From Sporolactobacillus vineae DSM 21990 = SL153 (GTDB lineage: Bacteria > Bacillota > Bacilli > Bacillales > Sporolactobacillaceae): a stretch of DNA of 37,347 bases. Shown piece after piece: positions 1 to 8,673 of this stretch. The first letter of the stretch is position 1; each line of letters opens with the position of its first letter. The position numbers were made by a program, and so were the translations under genes. The notes under the pieces were generated by a model. That model had not been told where the DNA came from. It did not search any database and was given only the letters and a program-made list of their open reading frames with translations. Where the stretch lies: assembly GCF_000377985.1 (NCBI RefSeq), contig NZ_KB899048.1:80520-117866 (forward strand). The letters are read 5' to 3'.

Positions 1-60
1 GGCGATATTTTCCTGCGACGGGCGATATATCTCCACGAATGGCGATATTTTTCTGTGCCT
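1..60. repeat. 20-bp-period intergenic repeat (locus A)
   Basis: Three units starting at 1, 21 and 41 share the core GGCGATATTT (GGCGATATAT in the second), each followed by about ten unrelated bases. The array is cut by the window edge and may be longer. The same core with the same 20-bp step recurs at 8980-9030. Confidence 0.75.
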
Positions 61-239
61 TTTTCATCTGATGTAAATTTTGTTACAATTATACTATGAT
101 TCGGAGGAAGAGATAATATTTTCCAATCGCTTCAATCTCACAATCTGTTTCCGAATGGACCGAACCGGGAATATCACTATTGAACACATTTGGAAAAATT
201 CTGTCTGCACGATTCTCCTAAAGAAAGAAGGCTGTCATC

Positions 240-1100
240 ATGAAAAAATTGACTATGCTTTTTACCATTGTTCTTTCTGTATTGCTTATTGCAGGATGTT
301 CCTACGGATCCGGCACTGAATCAGGATACAGCTCAGCAGCATCATCCGCCTCCTCAATTCAGCAGCAAATCGGATCTTCGGCTGCAGCGTCATCATCTGA
401 AACGGCCGGCGCATCATCAGCTGCAGCGAGTTCCGGCTCGGTTTCCTCATCCTCAGTGAACCAGACTACCGGCGCAGCAAAACTCGGTACACTCTCAAGA
501 ACACTTGCGGATATCCGGATTGCGTTGAAACCGAGAAGCGGGATTCATCTCCCTGGTAAGGTTTCTGTCCATACCGGAAACTATATCTCGGCGATCGCAA
601 AGAATACATCGAACGGATACACGGTGACATTCAAACAGACGAATCGTCCGCTTAAAGTAAATGCGCCGCAGCTTGCAGGCGCTGCAACCGTTGTGAAGTT
701 CAGCGCAACCGTTTATCAAACACGTTCTGAAGCAGGAAAACAGGTTAGTTTCCATAAATATGGAAAATCCGATGGCAGTCCGGTTAACCTGGGGCACGGT
801 TTAACGGGCTACGCAGATGCCGGCGCAGGGACTGCCGGCATTTCCTGGAACGAAGGCCGCTGGACGCTAATGGCCCTGTCACCGACTTCGGATACGCAGA
901 AAGGTCAGGCACTGGCAAAACAGGTGGTCAACTATCTTGAGAGCCATTCGCTTCCTGTTCCCCACCAGTATGGCGTCATCCAGGTTTACACCGACAGCCG
1001 CCAGAACTATGCTTTCTGGCAGGATGGCCGAACGATCTATCAGCTGACCGGTACTGCTTCGGCACTGAATCTGCTGTCGACAGCCGTTTCCGTACGTTAA
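240..1100 (+). CDS. Putative secreted lipoprotein, unknown function
   Basis: The protein is 286 aa. It starts with a lipoprotein signal: Met-Lys-Lys, a hydrophobic core, and lipobox L-I-A-G-C with the lipidated Cys at residue 20. It would therefore be anchored to the outer face of the membrane. Residues about 21-85 form a Ser/Ala/Gly-rich linker, and the remaining ~200 residues look like one globular domain I do not recognise. The ATG is supported by AAGAAGG about 9 bases upstream. A TATACT at 90-95 is a possible -10, but no convincing -35 goes with it. The gene converges on the 3D-domain gene and shares its terminator. Expression and surface location are likely; the biochemical role is unknown. 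Confidence 0.8.
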   Translation: MKKLTMLFTIVLSVLLIAGCSYGSGTESGYSSAASSASSIQQQIGSSAAASSSETAGASSAAASSGSVSSSSVNQTTGAAKLGTLSRTLADIRIALKPRSGIHLPGKVSVHTGNYISAIAKNTSNGYTVTFKQTNRPLKVNAPQLAGAATVVKFSATVYQTRSEAGKQVSFHKYGKSDGSPVNLGHGLTGYADAGAGTAGISWNEGRWTLMALSPTSDTQKGQALAKQVVNYLESHSLPVPHQYGVIQVYTDSRQNYAFWQDGRTIYQLTGTASALNLLSTAVSVR

Positions 1101-1120
1101 ACAAAACACAGGCAGTAAAA

Positions 1121-1146
1121 AGAAGCAGCGGCGAACCGCTGCTTCT
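1121..1146. terminator. Bidirectional terminator between the lipoprotein and 3D-domain genes
   Basis: An 11-bp perfect stem (1121-1131 with 1136-1146, loop CGAA) has an A-run before it and a T-run after it. It can therefore serve both convergent genes. Confidence 0.85.
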
Positions 1147-1176
1147 TTTCTATTCATTGTTTGTTCCTTTGTTTCA

Positions 1177-2241
1177 TTAACGTTGTACGGTAACTGGCAC
1201 TGTTCTGACGCCGAAATTAAGTGCTTCCTGTGTCGATGACATATGCACATCAATCCGGTTCCCTTGAATGGCGCCCCCTGTATCCTCTGCGGTATATGTG
1301 CCGAGGCCCGGGATCGTCACTTTCGAGTGAAGCGGAATCACGTTCGGATCAACGGCAATCACTTTGGCCCTTGGATTTGCCGTCAAGTTCACACCGGTTG
1401 CCGTGGTGCCCTTTAGAGAATAGGCAGTAAGCGTAAATGTTTTCGATGAGCTGCTTACCGGCTGGGCAGCCTTATTTGACGACTGTGTTGACTGAGTTGT
1501 TTCGCCGGTTGACTGAACAGCCTTGCCGGCCGACTCCGGTGCCTGATAGGTCCGCTGCTGCCGTGGGGCAACCGAATGTTGGCTTTCCTCGGTGGAAGCT
1601 GTATGATGTTCCGCCGCCGGTTTGACCGTTGTCTGCCGGCTGACCGGCTTTGCCGCCGTAGGTACCTTCTTCTGTACGGCCGGAGCCGCTGCTGCTTTGG
1701 CTTCAGCCGATTCCGAATCCGTCCGGGCGGCTTTCTTAGTTACTGTAACTTTTTTGGCCGCCTTTACGGTTGCCGTCTTTTTGACCGGAACAGCTGCCTG
1801 CTGCTTCCTGACCGTCACTTCTGGTTTAACCTGTGAATCATCTTTATCCGTCGTCACTTTATTTGTTTTCTCAGCAGCATGTACAACCGGCTTCGGCGTC
1901 TTTTTAACGACCGGCTTTGCCTGCTCATTCGTCGCTCTGCGTACATCTGCCTTTTTAACCGTATGCTTTACTGCTGCTTTGTGCGGCTCTGAAGACTGTC
2001 TGGATTCCTGAATTTTCATTTCAATCAGTGTCTGATATTTATTTACTTTTGCATTCTGAATGTCGTTCACGAAGTCATCTGCTGTTTCACGGTTTGCCTT
2101 CACTTTGTACACCTGCCGGTGCTGCGCGCCGGCTAATGCGGAAGACGAACCATCCGTCTGGGTAAATCCGACCGTCATCGGAAAAACCATACCGATTGCT
2201 GCCATCACCGATGCTGCTGTGCCTAGTTTTTTTCGTAACAT
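1177..2241 (-). CDS. 3D-domain cell-wall protein (putative peptidoglycan-active)
   Basis: The 354-aa protein has an N-terminal signal segment (residues ~1-38). Residues ~50-265 form a long Lys/Ala/Thr/Val/Gln-rich low-complexity region typical of wall-spanning linkers. The C-terminal 3D domain (~267-354) carries the three diagnostic aspartates: D298 in IAVDPNVIPL, D320 in AEDTGG and D331 in NRIDVHM. This domain is shared with YuiC/YocH-type proteins and the MltA/RlpA double-psi barrel, which cleave or bind glycan strands. No LysM or G5 domain is visible, which is unusual because this domain is often paired with one. The start is fixed by AAGGAGG before the ATG. A TATAAT-like -10 lies on this strand at 2302-2307, with a poor -35. 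Confidence 0.85.
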   Translation of the reverse strand: MLRKKLGTAASVMAAIGMVFPMTVGFTQTDGSSSALAGAQHRQVYKVKANRETADDFVNDIQNAKVNKYQTLIEMKIQESRQSSEPHKAAVKHTVKKADVRRATNEQAKPVVKKTPKPVVHAAEKTNKVTTDKDDSQVKPEVTVRKQQAAVPVKKTATVKAAKKVTVTKKAARTDSESAEAKAAAAPAVQKKVPTAAKPVSRQTTVKPAAEHHTASTEESQHSVAPRQQRTYQAPESAGKAVQSTGETTQSTQSSNKAAQPVSSSSKTFTLTAYSLKGTTATGVNLTANPRAKVIAVDPNVIPLHSKVTIPGLGTYTAEDTGGAIQGNRIDVHMSSTQEALNFGVRTVPVTVQR

Positions 2242-2457
2242 GAAGTAACCTCCTTAATCCGAGGAAGAACGTTTGCTTCCCTGTTCTTCACTACAATTCG
2301 AATTATAGGAGGTTAATATCACAAACCCGTATAAGCGGATTTACAATCAGATAACGAAAAGTGTTCGAATATTACAGTTGTTAAAAGAGAAATAGTTGTT
2401 GTCATGAATGGAATCATCCCATCAGGACTGGCTCATTTTAACAATTATGCCGATTGT

Positions 2458-3519
2458 TCATTGCCGTGTCAGTTCCCCGATCACCTTAATGAACCGGGCC
2501 ATCTCCTCATCCGACCCGATCGTGACACGCAGATAGTTATCAATCCGCGGCTGATTAAAATGGCGGACAAGGACACCTTTTTCTTTGAGCTGACGGAACA
2601 ATACTCCGGCAGAAAAATCCGGATGAGTGATGAAGATAAAGTTGGCCGTCGACGGAACCACGTTAAAACCGAGCTTGCTCAACGCAGTTACCGTTTGTGC
2701 CCGGGTCCCGATGATCCGGTCGGCCATCTGGCGGTAATAATCATCCGCTTCAATAGCAGCCTGTGCACCGGCAAGAGCCAGCCGGTCAATTGTGTAGGAA
2801 TTGATCGAGTTTTTCACACGGTTCAGTCCGTCAATCAGCTCTTGATTGCCAAGGGCAAAACCGACCCGGATGCCGGCAAGCGCCGCATATTTAGAAAGTG
2901 TGCGGACAACCAGCAGATTCGGATAGTCGTGGATCAGCGGTACGACCGATGTGCCGCCGAAATTCACATAGGCTTCATCGACAATGACGACCCTGCTGCG
3001 ATCGGCTTCAAGAATGCTCCGGATCGCCGCAACAGAGATTTCTTTCCCCGTTGGTGCATTCGGATTGGGAATGACAACCCCGCCGCTCGGCCGGCAGAAC
3101 GCGTCGACCGGAAGATTAAACTCGGCGTCAAGCGGAATGATCGCCGGCTTGAGCTCGCAGAAATTGGCAAACACTTTGTAGAAACTGTAAGTGATGTCGG
3201 CAAACATAACCGGATGTTCCGAAGAAAAGAATGTCATGAAGCTGAATGCCAGTACCTCGTCCGAACCGTTCCCGATGAACAGCTGATCGCTGGTCACATG
3301 AAAATGTGCGGCCAGCGCCGCCCTCAGGAGATCTTCATTCGGATCCGGATAGAGCCGCAACGAACCGTTGACGGCTTCCCTGATTGCATCAAGGACTTTC
3401 GGTGACGGCGGATACGGATTTTCATTCGTATTCAGTTTTATGTATCGTTTATCCTTCGGCTGTTCTCCCGGCGTATAGGGATCAAGATGCTGCACGCGCT
3501 GATTCCAGTAATTGCTCAT
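2458..3519 (-). CDS. hisC: Histidinol-phosphate aminotransferase (class II PLP aminotransferase)
   Basis: The 353-aa protein is full length for HisC. It transfers an amino group between glutamate and imidazole-acetol phosphate in histidine synthesis. In many Firmicutes it also serves aromatic amino acids. Visible landmarks are the LNTNENPY substrate loop (~29-36), the cofactor-phosphate motif GNGSDE (83-88), N-x-N-x-PTG (152-158), D181-E-A-Y184, and the Schiff-base lysine K210 in TLSKYAALAGIRVG. The start is supported by GAGGTG upstream of the ATG. No other his genes are nearby, so it is a stand-alone copy and may act on more than one keto acid. Confidence 0.92.
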   Translation of the reverse strand: MSNYWNQRVQHLDPYTPGEQPKDKRYIKLNTNENPYPPSPKVLDAIREAVNGSLRLYPDPNEDLLRAALAAHFHVTSDQLFIGNGSDEVLAFSFMTFFSSEHPVMFADITYSFYKVFANFCELKPAIIPLDAEFNLPVDAFCRPSGGVVIPNPNAPTGKEISVAAIRSILEADRSRVVIVDEAYVNFGGTSVVPLIHDYPNLLVVRTLSKYAALAGIRVGFALGNQELIDGLNRVKNSINSYTIDRLALAGAQAAIEADDYYRQMADRIIGTRAQTVTALSKLGFNVVPSTANFIFITHPDFSAGVLFRQLKEKGVLVRHFNQPRIDNYLRVTIGSDEEMARFIKVIGELTRQ

Positions 3520-3651
3520 AGCACACCTCGTCTGTAAAAGTATATCTTCATGGAATATCTCTATTTTATACTACTTAACGGTCATTTCACAGAAGGCTTC
3601 TGCTGCGTATCCGGAACACCCTAAAAAAGTGAGAAAAGTCATTAATAAAAA

Positions 3652-3672
3652 AACCACTCTGTATGAGTGGTT
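3652..3672 (-). terminator. Terminator after the ketopantoate reductase gene
   Basis: An 8-bp stem (3652-3659 with 3665-3672, 5-base loop) is followed on the minus strand by a run of seven T. It lies just past the stop codon of the minus-strand reductase gene. Confidence 0.85.
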
Positions 3673-3689
3673 GGTGCTGAATCGTCCGA

Positions 3690-4643
3690 TCAGTTTCTGA
3701 ATTGGCGTGTGTGTTCCGCAAGATGAACAAGATTCCGCAAGAAGTTATGCGTCGATGCCTCATAGTCATACTTTTTGCCAAGTTCATAGATATAGCCGTT
3801 AATATAATCGACTTCGGTTGGCCGGCCCTTCGACATATCCTGGTACATCGACGGGTAATGCAGCGGATTCGTCACCTCACTGACATGCTGAACCGTATCC
3901 CATTCTTCCTGACGGGTTGTAAGCAACTTGATTCCTGCACGTTCGCAAACATCATAAGCCTCATTAATCAATTGTTGACCCAGTTTATCCGCATCCGGGA
4001 AAGAAATGAACTGCCCCATCCGGATTTCGAAAAGCGTGCAGAGCGTATTGACAACCGAGTTAAAAACAACCTTGGCCATCAGCGTTCCGAGAAAATTCGT
4101 CGTCAGCGTCGGGTTGAGATTCGCCTTCGTAAAATCGGCAACGATCTCTTTCGTTGTTTCATCGGGCGTCTCCGTCTCGTTTGCCAGATTCATTGAACCG
4201 GCGCCCTTCTTGCCGATAAAGTCGACATCTCCCGGCCGGTTCAGCACGGTACCGATCAATGCCGTGCCGCCGACGACTTTACTCTTGTCAAAATACTGGT
4301 TTATTTTCTCAATATGGCCCATACCGTTCATCCCGGTGACGGCATACTGACGGTCGTTGAAGAAATGCGCGCACCGTTTCAGCAGATCAGCCAGAAGCAT
4401 CTGTTTCGTAAAGATGATGAAAACATCCGGATTGCCCTTATAATCTTCCGGTGAATAGATGTTTACCGGAACAAGATGCCGGTTCTCCCCGTCGCGCGAG
4501 ACATACACACCGCCCTGGTTCCTGATGGCATTGATCTGTTCCGGCCAGGCATCGACAAAGTCAACTTGATAGCCGGCATCCTGAAGCAGAACGCCATAAC
4601 GCAATCCCATGGCACCGGAACCTAATACCGTATACTTTAACAT
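3690..4643 (-). CDS. panE: 2-dehydropantoate 2-reductase family protein (PanE/ApbA)
   Basis: The 317-aa protein starts with a Rossmann NADPH-binding motif, VLGSGAMG (residues 6-13). The expected active-site region follows: K80 in the IIFTKQ strand, then K191, N195 and N199 in the helix MAKVVFNSVVNT. The known reaction is NADPH-dependent reduction of ketopantoate to pantoate on the way to pantothenate and CoA. No panB, panC or panD is beside it, and many genomes hold several PanE-like paralogues with other 2-keto acid substrates. The family is therefore sure and the exact substrate is not. The gene has its own promoter and terminator, so it is probably monocistronic. Confidence 0.88.
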   Translation of the reverse strand: MLKYTVLGSGAMGLRYGVLLQDAGYQVDFVDAWPEQINAIRNQGGVYVSRDGENRHLVPVNIYSPEDYKGNPDVFIIFTKQMLLADLLKRCAHFFNDRQYAVTGMNGMGHIEKINQYFDKSKVVGGTALIGTVLNRPGDVDFIGKKGAGSMNLANETETPDETTKEIVADFTKANLNPTLTTNFLGTLMAKVVFNSVVNTLCTLFEIRMGQFISFPDADKLGQQLINEAYDVCERAGIKLLTTRQEEWDTVQHVSEVTNPLHYPSMYQDMSKGRPTEVDYINGYIYELGKKYDYEASTHNFLRNLVHLAEHTRQFRN

Positions 4644-4690
4644 CCTCTCATCCCCTATGTATGAATGTAAAAATTTTCTGTGATAGATTC

Positions 4691-4720
4691 AGTGTAATCC
4701 CGGAATCATGATAAATGCAA
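4691..4720 (-). promoter_or_regulatory. Promoter of the ketopantoate reductase gene
   Basis: On the minus strand TTGCAT (4715-4720) and TACACT (4691-4696) are 18 bp apart, about 50 bp before the ATG. It is a plausible SigA promoter. Confidence 0.5.
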
Positions 4721-4757
4721 TGGAAGCGTATCAATTCCGATCTTGCACATTTCGTCG

Positions 4758-4994
4758 TCAGTAGCTTTTCAGACCGAATATGAGTTTGAATTGATTGCGC
4801 TTTTTCTTCATATGGATGATTCCTTCCCGCGAACTCAGAATGATCACTCGCTTCCCGGCCCAGATTCTGAGATAGAGCGAGTGGAACTTGATTGGCCGGA
4901 TGATGCCTTTTTCTTCTTTCTCAGAACCGTCGGCAAACTCTGTTTCTGTCCGGACAAGCCAGCGGTTACCTATGCCAATCTCAATATATTTCAT
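4758..4994 (-). CDS. DUF3977 family small protein
   Basis: The 78-aa protein begins MKYIEIGIGNRWLVRTE and continues with the IRPIKFHS and RIWAGKRVIILSS stretches that I recognise as the DUF3977 family of Bacilli. The function is unknown. It is rich in beta-prone segments and has a basic C-terminus (KKKRNQFK). It has no signal peptide or membrane segment, so it is likely cytoplasmic. A GAGGCGG ribosome site lies just upstream of the ATG. It sits 42 bp beyond the stop of the HD hydrolase gene, in the same direction, so the two may be co-transcribed. Confidence 0.8.
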   Translation of the reverse strand: MKYIEIGIGNRWLVRTETEFADGSEKEEKGIIRPIKFHSLYLRIWAGKRVIILSSREGIIHMKKKRNQFKLIFGLKSY

Positions 4995-5036
4995 TATAGC
5001 CGCCTCACTCGTGTGCCGACCCGGGTCCGTTTGAGC

Positions 5037-5726
5037 TCACATCTCGAACTTCCTTAATTCCCGGGCCTGACTGGAAGATTCTTCATGGCATTCTGTAAAG
5101 AATTGCTGCAGGAATTTTATCATCATCTGCTGGCGCTTCTCGGCTTCTTTTTTACCGGATCGAGTATTCATCCGGTCCTTCAGGAGAAGCAATTTTTCAA
5201 AAAAATGATTGATCGTTGTCGATTGAGAGACCTTATACCGGGACGCTGTTTCATGCATTTCCGGCAAAATATCGGGATTGAACATTTCTCTTTTCTTAAA
5301 TCCGCCGTAAGCGAAGGCACGTGCAATGCCGATCGCTCCGATCGCATCGAGACGGTCGGCGTCCTGGACAATCTTCCCCTCTTCTGTCTCCATCGGCGTT
5401 GGCACCCCGGCGCCTTTAAAGGAGATGCGGCGGATGATCCGGCAGACATGATGAATGGTCTCCGGGTCCTCATGCTGGCTGGTCAGCCAGTCTTCCGCAG
5501 CTTCCGGGCCGGCGTGATCATCACCGTCATTGAATTTCCAGTCGACAAGATCATGGAGCAGGGCGGCCAGTTCAACGACTTTCCTGCTCGTCCCCGGCCT
5601 ATCCTCCTGTTCGAGCAGCCGCAGACTCGTCTCGTAAACCCGTCTGATGTGCGCCCAGTCGTGACCGCTGGCTTCACCGGAAAATTTATTCTGAACAAAA
5701 TTGACGGTTGCCGCCACAACATCCAC
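5037..5726 (-). CDS. HD-domain phosphohydrolase (YedJ-like)
   Basis: The 229-aa protein is read from a GTG start that follows GAGGAGG at good spacing. The longer reading to 5780 has no ribosome site. The metal-binding HD signature is complete: H22-D23-x-x-H26 near the N-terminus, H58-D59 in LLHDLVDW, and a downstream aspartate in QDADRLDAIGAIGIAR. The family holds phosphatases and nucleotide hydrolases; the substrate is not predictable. Lys/Glu/Gln-rich helices fill the C-terminus. A TATAGT element lies at 5854-5859 on this strand, between the arms of an 8-bp inverted repeat. Confidence 0.88.
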   Translation of the reverse strand: MDVVAATVNFVQNKFSGEASGHDWAHIRRVYETSLRLLEQEDRPGTSRKVVELAALLHDLVDWKFNDGDDHAGPEAAEDWLTSQHEDPETIHHVCRIIRRISFKGAGVPTPMETEEGKIVQDADRLDAIGAIGIARAFAYGGFKKREMFNPDILPEMHETASRYKVSQSTTINHFFEKLLLLKDRMNTRSGKKEAEKRQQMMIKFLQQFFTECHEESSSQARELRKFEM

Positions 5727-5785
5727 TTTGGTTCCTCCTCGTTTAAAAGGGCCGTCCGAAATCCGGCATCTTGAAGACAAAAAAA

Positions 5786-5805
5786 GAGTCCCGAGATCAA
5801 GACTC
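5786..5805 (-). terminator. Terminator after the broken DUF6506 gene
   Basis: An 8-bp stem including G-U pairs (5786-5793 with 5798-5805) is followed on the minus strand by seven T. It separates the broken DUF6506 gene from the HD gene. Confidence 0.65.
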
Positions 5806-5840
5806 CGAACACTAATATCTTTAAGGGGGCATTGTCATCA

Positions 5841-5868
5841 ACAATGTGACTACACTATAGCACATTGT
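5841..5868. promoter_or_regulatory. Inverted repeat flanking a candidate -10 of the HD gene
   Basis: ACAATGTG (5841-5848) and CACATTGT (5861-5868) form a perfect 8-bp inverted repeat with a 12-bp spacer. The spacer contains TATAGT on the minus strand, so a bound regulator could block or guide transcription of the HD gene. No regulator gene is adjacent. Confidence 0.4.
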
Positions 5869-5925
5869 TTTAACTCGCTACATTAATATTATGTTAAATT
5901 ATTGTCATCATCGACTCGATATAAT

Positions 5926-6239
5926 TCAGTGAAACACGGCGTCACCGCTTTTGAACCCGAGACCAGGATGTGGGTCAAACCGGACAACGCCAACGGAGGC
6001 TTTGCCTTGTACAGCTTCAGCGATCTTTCCGACGCCCTCATTTCCAAACCCGCCGCACAGCTCGATCGCCTGCACGCCGTCCGCAGCCAGATCAACGGCT
6101 GCCCGGACGGCTTCATCATAAGTCCGGACACCGATGACACGTAATTTAATCACCGGTGTGTCTACTTGCGTGCGCGCCCGGGCTGTGTCACTATCCGGAC
6201 CGATAGACCGATAAAGAGAAAAGCAGCTTTGACTTCCAT
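5926..6239 (-). pseudogene. DUF6506 family gene disrupted by an 8-bp tandem duplication
   Basis: The gene starts at an ATG (6239) preceded by GAGGGGA. It encodes MEVKAAFLFIG and then runs out of frame. The cause is visible: TATCGGTC is present twice in direct succession (plus-strand 6198-6205 and 6206-6213). Removing one copy joins ...AAFLFIG to PDSDTARARTQVDTPVIKL and on through IELCGGFGNEGVGKIAEAV and VGVVRFDPHPGLGFKSGDA, a full DUF6506 protein of about 101 residues. The function of the family is unknown. The 3' part alone could still be translated from an internal ATG (6153), but the conserved N-terminal strand would be missing. It has its own terminator at 5786-5805. It may be a true recent pseudogene, a reversible slippage mutation or a sequencing error. 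Confidence 0.85.
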
Positions 6240-6354
6240 AACGGGTCCCCTCGCCTTCGTCTTTTTACAGATAATTAATTAGAGCATCTGTATAACCGCA
6301 TACATATGCAGATTGTCACAGAGATGGTGAACACGTCTGCGAAGGCATAAAAAA

Positions 6355-6375
6355 GGAAGGTTCAATGAACCCTCC
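6355..6375 (-). terminator. Terminator after asd
   Basis: A 9-bp stem with one G-U pair (6355-6363 with 6367-6375, loop AAT) is followed on the minus strand by six T, 31 bp past the asd stop. Confidence 0.85.
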
Positions 6376-6405
6376 TCTTCTGTACCATCGTTTATTCATT
6401 TTGCC

Positions 6406-7530
6406 TCACTTGCCTGCCTGCAGGTGCGCTTCCTTAGCCTCTTCTGGAACTGGTACCAGATAGCCTTCCTCTTTCAGCAATTCAGCAGTCAGCACCGCGC
6501 CGCCCGCTGCACCTCTCAATGTATTGTGCGACAGGCAGACAAATTTATAATCAAAGATCGGGTCTTCCCGGAGACGACCGATGGTAATCCCCATACCCCT
6601 TTCATAATCACGGTCCAGATGCGTCTGCGGCCGGTCCTCTTCAGTCATATATTTCAAAAAATGTTTCGGCGCAGAAGGCAGGTTCAGTTCCTGCGGTTTG
6701 CCGCTGTAAGAAGCCCACCGTTCCAGTATTTGTTCCCTGGTCGGTTTATGCTTGAAGCTGACCGACACCGTTGCCAGATGGCCGTCGGATACCGGGACGC
6801 GGATACATTGTGTACTGATCGTCGGTTCCGTCGCGTTCACAATATGATCGCCCGCGAATCTGCCCCAGATTTTCAGCGGTTCCTGCTCACTTTTTTCCTC
6901 TTCACCACTGATAAACGGAACGACGTTGTCTTCAATCTCCGGCCAGTCCTTGAACGTTTTACCGGCCCCGGAAATCGCCTGGAACGTTGAGACAAGCACT
7001 TTCTCCGGTTCAAAATCGAGAAGTGCCGACAGCGGCGGAACGTAGCTCTGAATCGAACAATTCGGTTTCACAGCCACAAACCCATACTTGGTCCCCAACC
7101 GTTTCTTCTGAACGTCGATAATCTTCAGATGATCACTGTTGATTTCCGGAACGACCATCGGCACGTCCGGTGTCTTGCGGTGTGCCGAATTGTTGGAAAT
7201 CACCGGTATCTCCGCCCGGGCGTACCGGTCTTCCAGGACTTTGATATCTTCCTTGGGCATCTTCAGCGCGCAAAAAACGAAATCAACGTCCTTGCTGATT
7301 TCATTTATATCATTAACGTCCTTTACCTGAAAATCCTTAACGGAATCCGGCATCGGGATATTGAGCTTCCAGCGATTCCGTACCGCTTCACCATAAGTTT
7401 TGCCCGCTGAACGGCTGCTTGCTGCAATCACCGTCAGGTTAAAAAAGGGATGGTTCTCAAGCAGGGTAACAAATCTTTGTCCGACATACCCTGTTCCGCC
7501 AAGAACACCAACCTTAAGTCTGTTATCCAT
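6406..7530 (-). CDS. asd: Aspartate-semialdehyde dehydrogenase (long, archaeal/fungal-type)
   Basis: The 374-aa enzyme reduces aspartyl phosphate to aspartate semialdehyde with NADPH, the branch point to lysine, diaminopimelate, threonine and methionine. The N-terminal motif GVLGGTGYVGQRF (residues 8-20) binds the nucleotide. SNNSAHRK (112-119) binds phosphate. C158 in KPNCSIQ is the catalytic cysteine, and H251 in DGHLATVSV is the acid/base. The SNNSAHR motif and length place it with the archaeal/fungal-like branch rather than the classical Gram-negative enzyme. GAGGGG precedes the ATG. The gene is alone between its own terminator and a divergent gene, with no lysC or dapA beside it. Confidence 0.93.
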   Translation of the reverse strand: MDNRLKVGVLGGTGYVGQRFVTLLENHPFFNLTVIAASSRSAGKTYGEAVRNRWKLNIPMPDSVKDFQVKDVNDINEISKDVDFVFCALKMPKEDIKVLEDRYARAEIPVISNNSAHRKTPDVPMVVPEINSDHLKIIDVQKKRLGTKYGFVAVKPNCSIQSYVPPLSALLDFEPEKVLVSTFQAISGAGKTFKDWPEIEDNVVPFISGEEEKSEQEPLKIWGRFAGDHIVNATEPTISTQCIRVPVSDGHLATVSVSFKHKPTREQILERWASYSGKPQELNLPSAPKHFLKYMTEEDRPQTHLDRDYERGMGITIGRLREDPIFDYKFVCLSHNTLRGAAGGAVLTAELLKEEGYLVPVPEEAKEAHLQAGK

Positions 7531-7754
7531 TCTCCTGACCCCTCTTTATTAAAGTAAAGTCATTATACTACATATTTCTTGCAAATAGCAGGCGAGATGT
7601 CATCTTCCGCTCTGAAATGTATCCATCCGGTCCCGCAGAAGGATCAGTCCGGCCTGCCTGTATAGCATCACCATTATTATATTCCCATGACAGTCAAAAT
7701 GCAGATCATCATGACTCATCATTCTATTTAATAAGAAAGCGTTTTCCCTTTCCT

Positions 7755-7784
7755 TTGTCAAACCCTTAAGAAACCGGTTATACT
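7755..7784 (+). promoter_or_regulatory. Promoter of the HAD phosphatase gene
   Basis: TTGTCA (7755-7760) and TATACT (7779-7784) are 18 bp apart, about 35 bp before the ATG. Confidence 0.7.
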
Positions 7785-7819
7785 TTAGAAAGAAGGCCAT
7801 CACGCTCCAGGAGGTTCCA

Positions 7820-8476
7820 ATGGGTTATAAACAGATCGTTTTCGACGTTGACGGAACATTGATCGATACCGAATACGCATCTCTGCATTCGCTTCAGGAT
7901 ACGATCCGGCAGCTCCTTCAACGAACTATTCCTCTGCCGGAACTGCGCTTTGCCATGTACCTAACCGACGCGGAAACGCTTCGAAAACTGGGGATTCAAG
8001 ACGTCCGGCATGGTACAGAGGTGTGGCACAACTACTATTTCCGGAAATATCTGTCGGCCATATGTCTTTTCGAAGAGATCAGCGATGTGCTGGCGGAATT
8101 GAAAAAGAATCACTTCGGTCTCGGGATCATTACTTCAGAAACAAGGCCGGAGTGGCAGAATCACATCCGCCGATTTCATCTGGAAGAATTTTTTGACACG
8201 GTCATCTGTGCGGAAGATACCGTCCGTCATAAGCCCGATCCGGAACCCATGCAGCTTTATCTGCAACGCACCGGGGTAACGGAAAAAGACGTGCTGTTTA
8301 TCGGCGACAGTCTATCCGATAGGCAATGCGCCTTTGCATCGGGTGTGGACTTCGGTTTTGCCCGCTGGAGCCGCTCTCCGATGCCGGAGAAGCAGGCAAC
8401 GTACACATTTCATCACCCCAGTGACATTCCCCGTCTTCTGAGCAGAGGCCCGGGTGACGACGTACGCCGTTTATAG
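7820..8476 (+). CDS. HAD superfamily hydrolase (phosphoglycolate-phosphatase-like)
   Basis: All four HAD motifs are present in the 218-aa protein. D9 and D11 lie in FDVDGT (nucleophile and acid/base), T105/S106 in IITSET, K138 in HKPDPEP, and D163 and D167 in GDSLSDRQ. Residues ~20-85 form a helical cap of the C1 type, as in phosphoglycolate phosphatase and PpaX-like pyrophosphatases. The substrate is a small phosphorylated metabolite that cannot be named from the sequence. AGGAGG sits 6 bp before the ATG, and a good promoter lies at 7755-7784. It is transcribed alone and divergently from asd. Confidence 0.9.
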   Translation: MGYKQIVFDVDGTLIDTEYASLHSLQDTIRQLLQRTIPLPELRFAMYLTDAETLRKLGIQDVRHGTEVWHNYYFRKYLSAICLFEEISDVLAELKKNHFGLGIITSETRPEWQNHIRRFHLEEFFDTVICAEDTVRHKPDPEPMQLYLQRTGVTEKDVLFIGDSLSDRQCAFASGVDFGFARWSRSPMPEKQATYTFHHPSDIPRLLSRGPGDDVRRL

Positions 8477-8556
8477 AGCGCTTACATTATCAAAAGTTCA
8501 GTGGAGCGCAAGCCGTTTCCGGTGATCTGATCTTGAATCTGCATCCATCGGAAAAA

Positions 8557-8673
8557 TCAGAATGATCCGTCCAGTTTCACCGCGATGCCGGCATCATTTA
8601 AAAGATGCCTGTACTCCAGCAAATCTTCAGGATGCAGCCGTGCAACAGCCTTCATGGCATAGTTGCGATCCAT
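8557..8673 (-). pseudogene. Possible C-terminal remnant of an unrecognised gene
   Basis: On the minus strand 38 codons read MDRNYAMKAVARLHPEDLL and end ...AGIAVKLDGSF before a stop. The composition looks protein-like, but there is no ribosome site, and the frame continues upstream with unconvincing sequence. It overlaps the start of a plus-strand reading frame, so at most one of the two is genuine. I read it as decayed sequence. Confidence 0.25.

Noticed and set aside
1622-2011. Long plus-strand frame over the 3D-domain gene.
   Set aside because: It is a shadow of the Ala/Lys/Thr-rich linker read in reverse, with no ribosome site.
7600-7803. A 67-codon minus-strand frame between asd and the HAD gene.
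   Set aside because: Its start lies within the promoter of the HAD gene, it has no ribosome site, and the sequence has no family resemblance.
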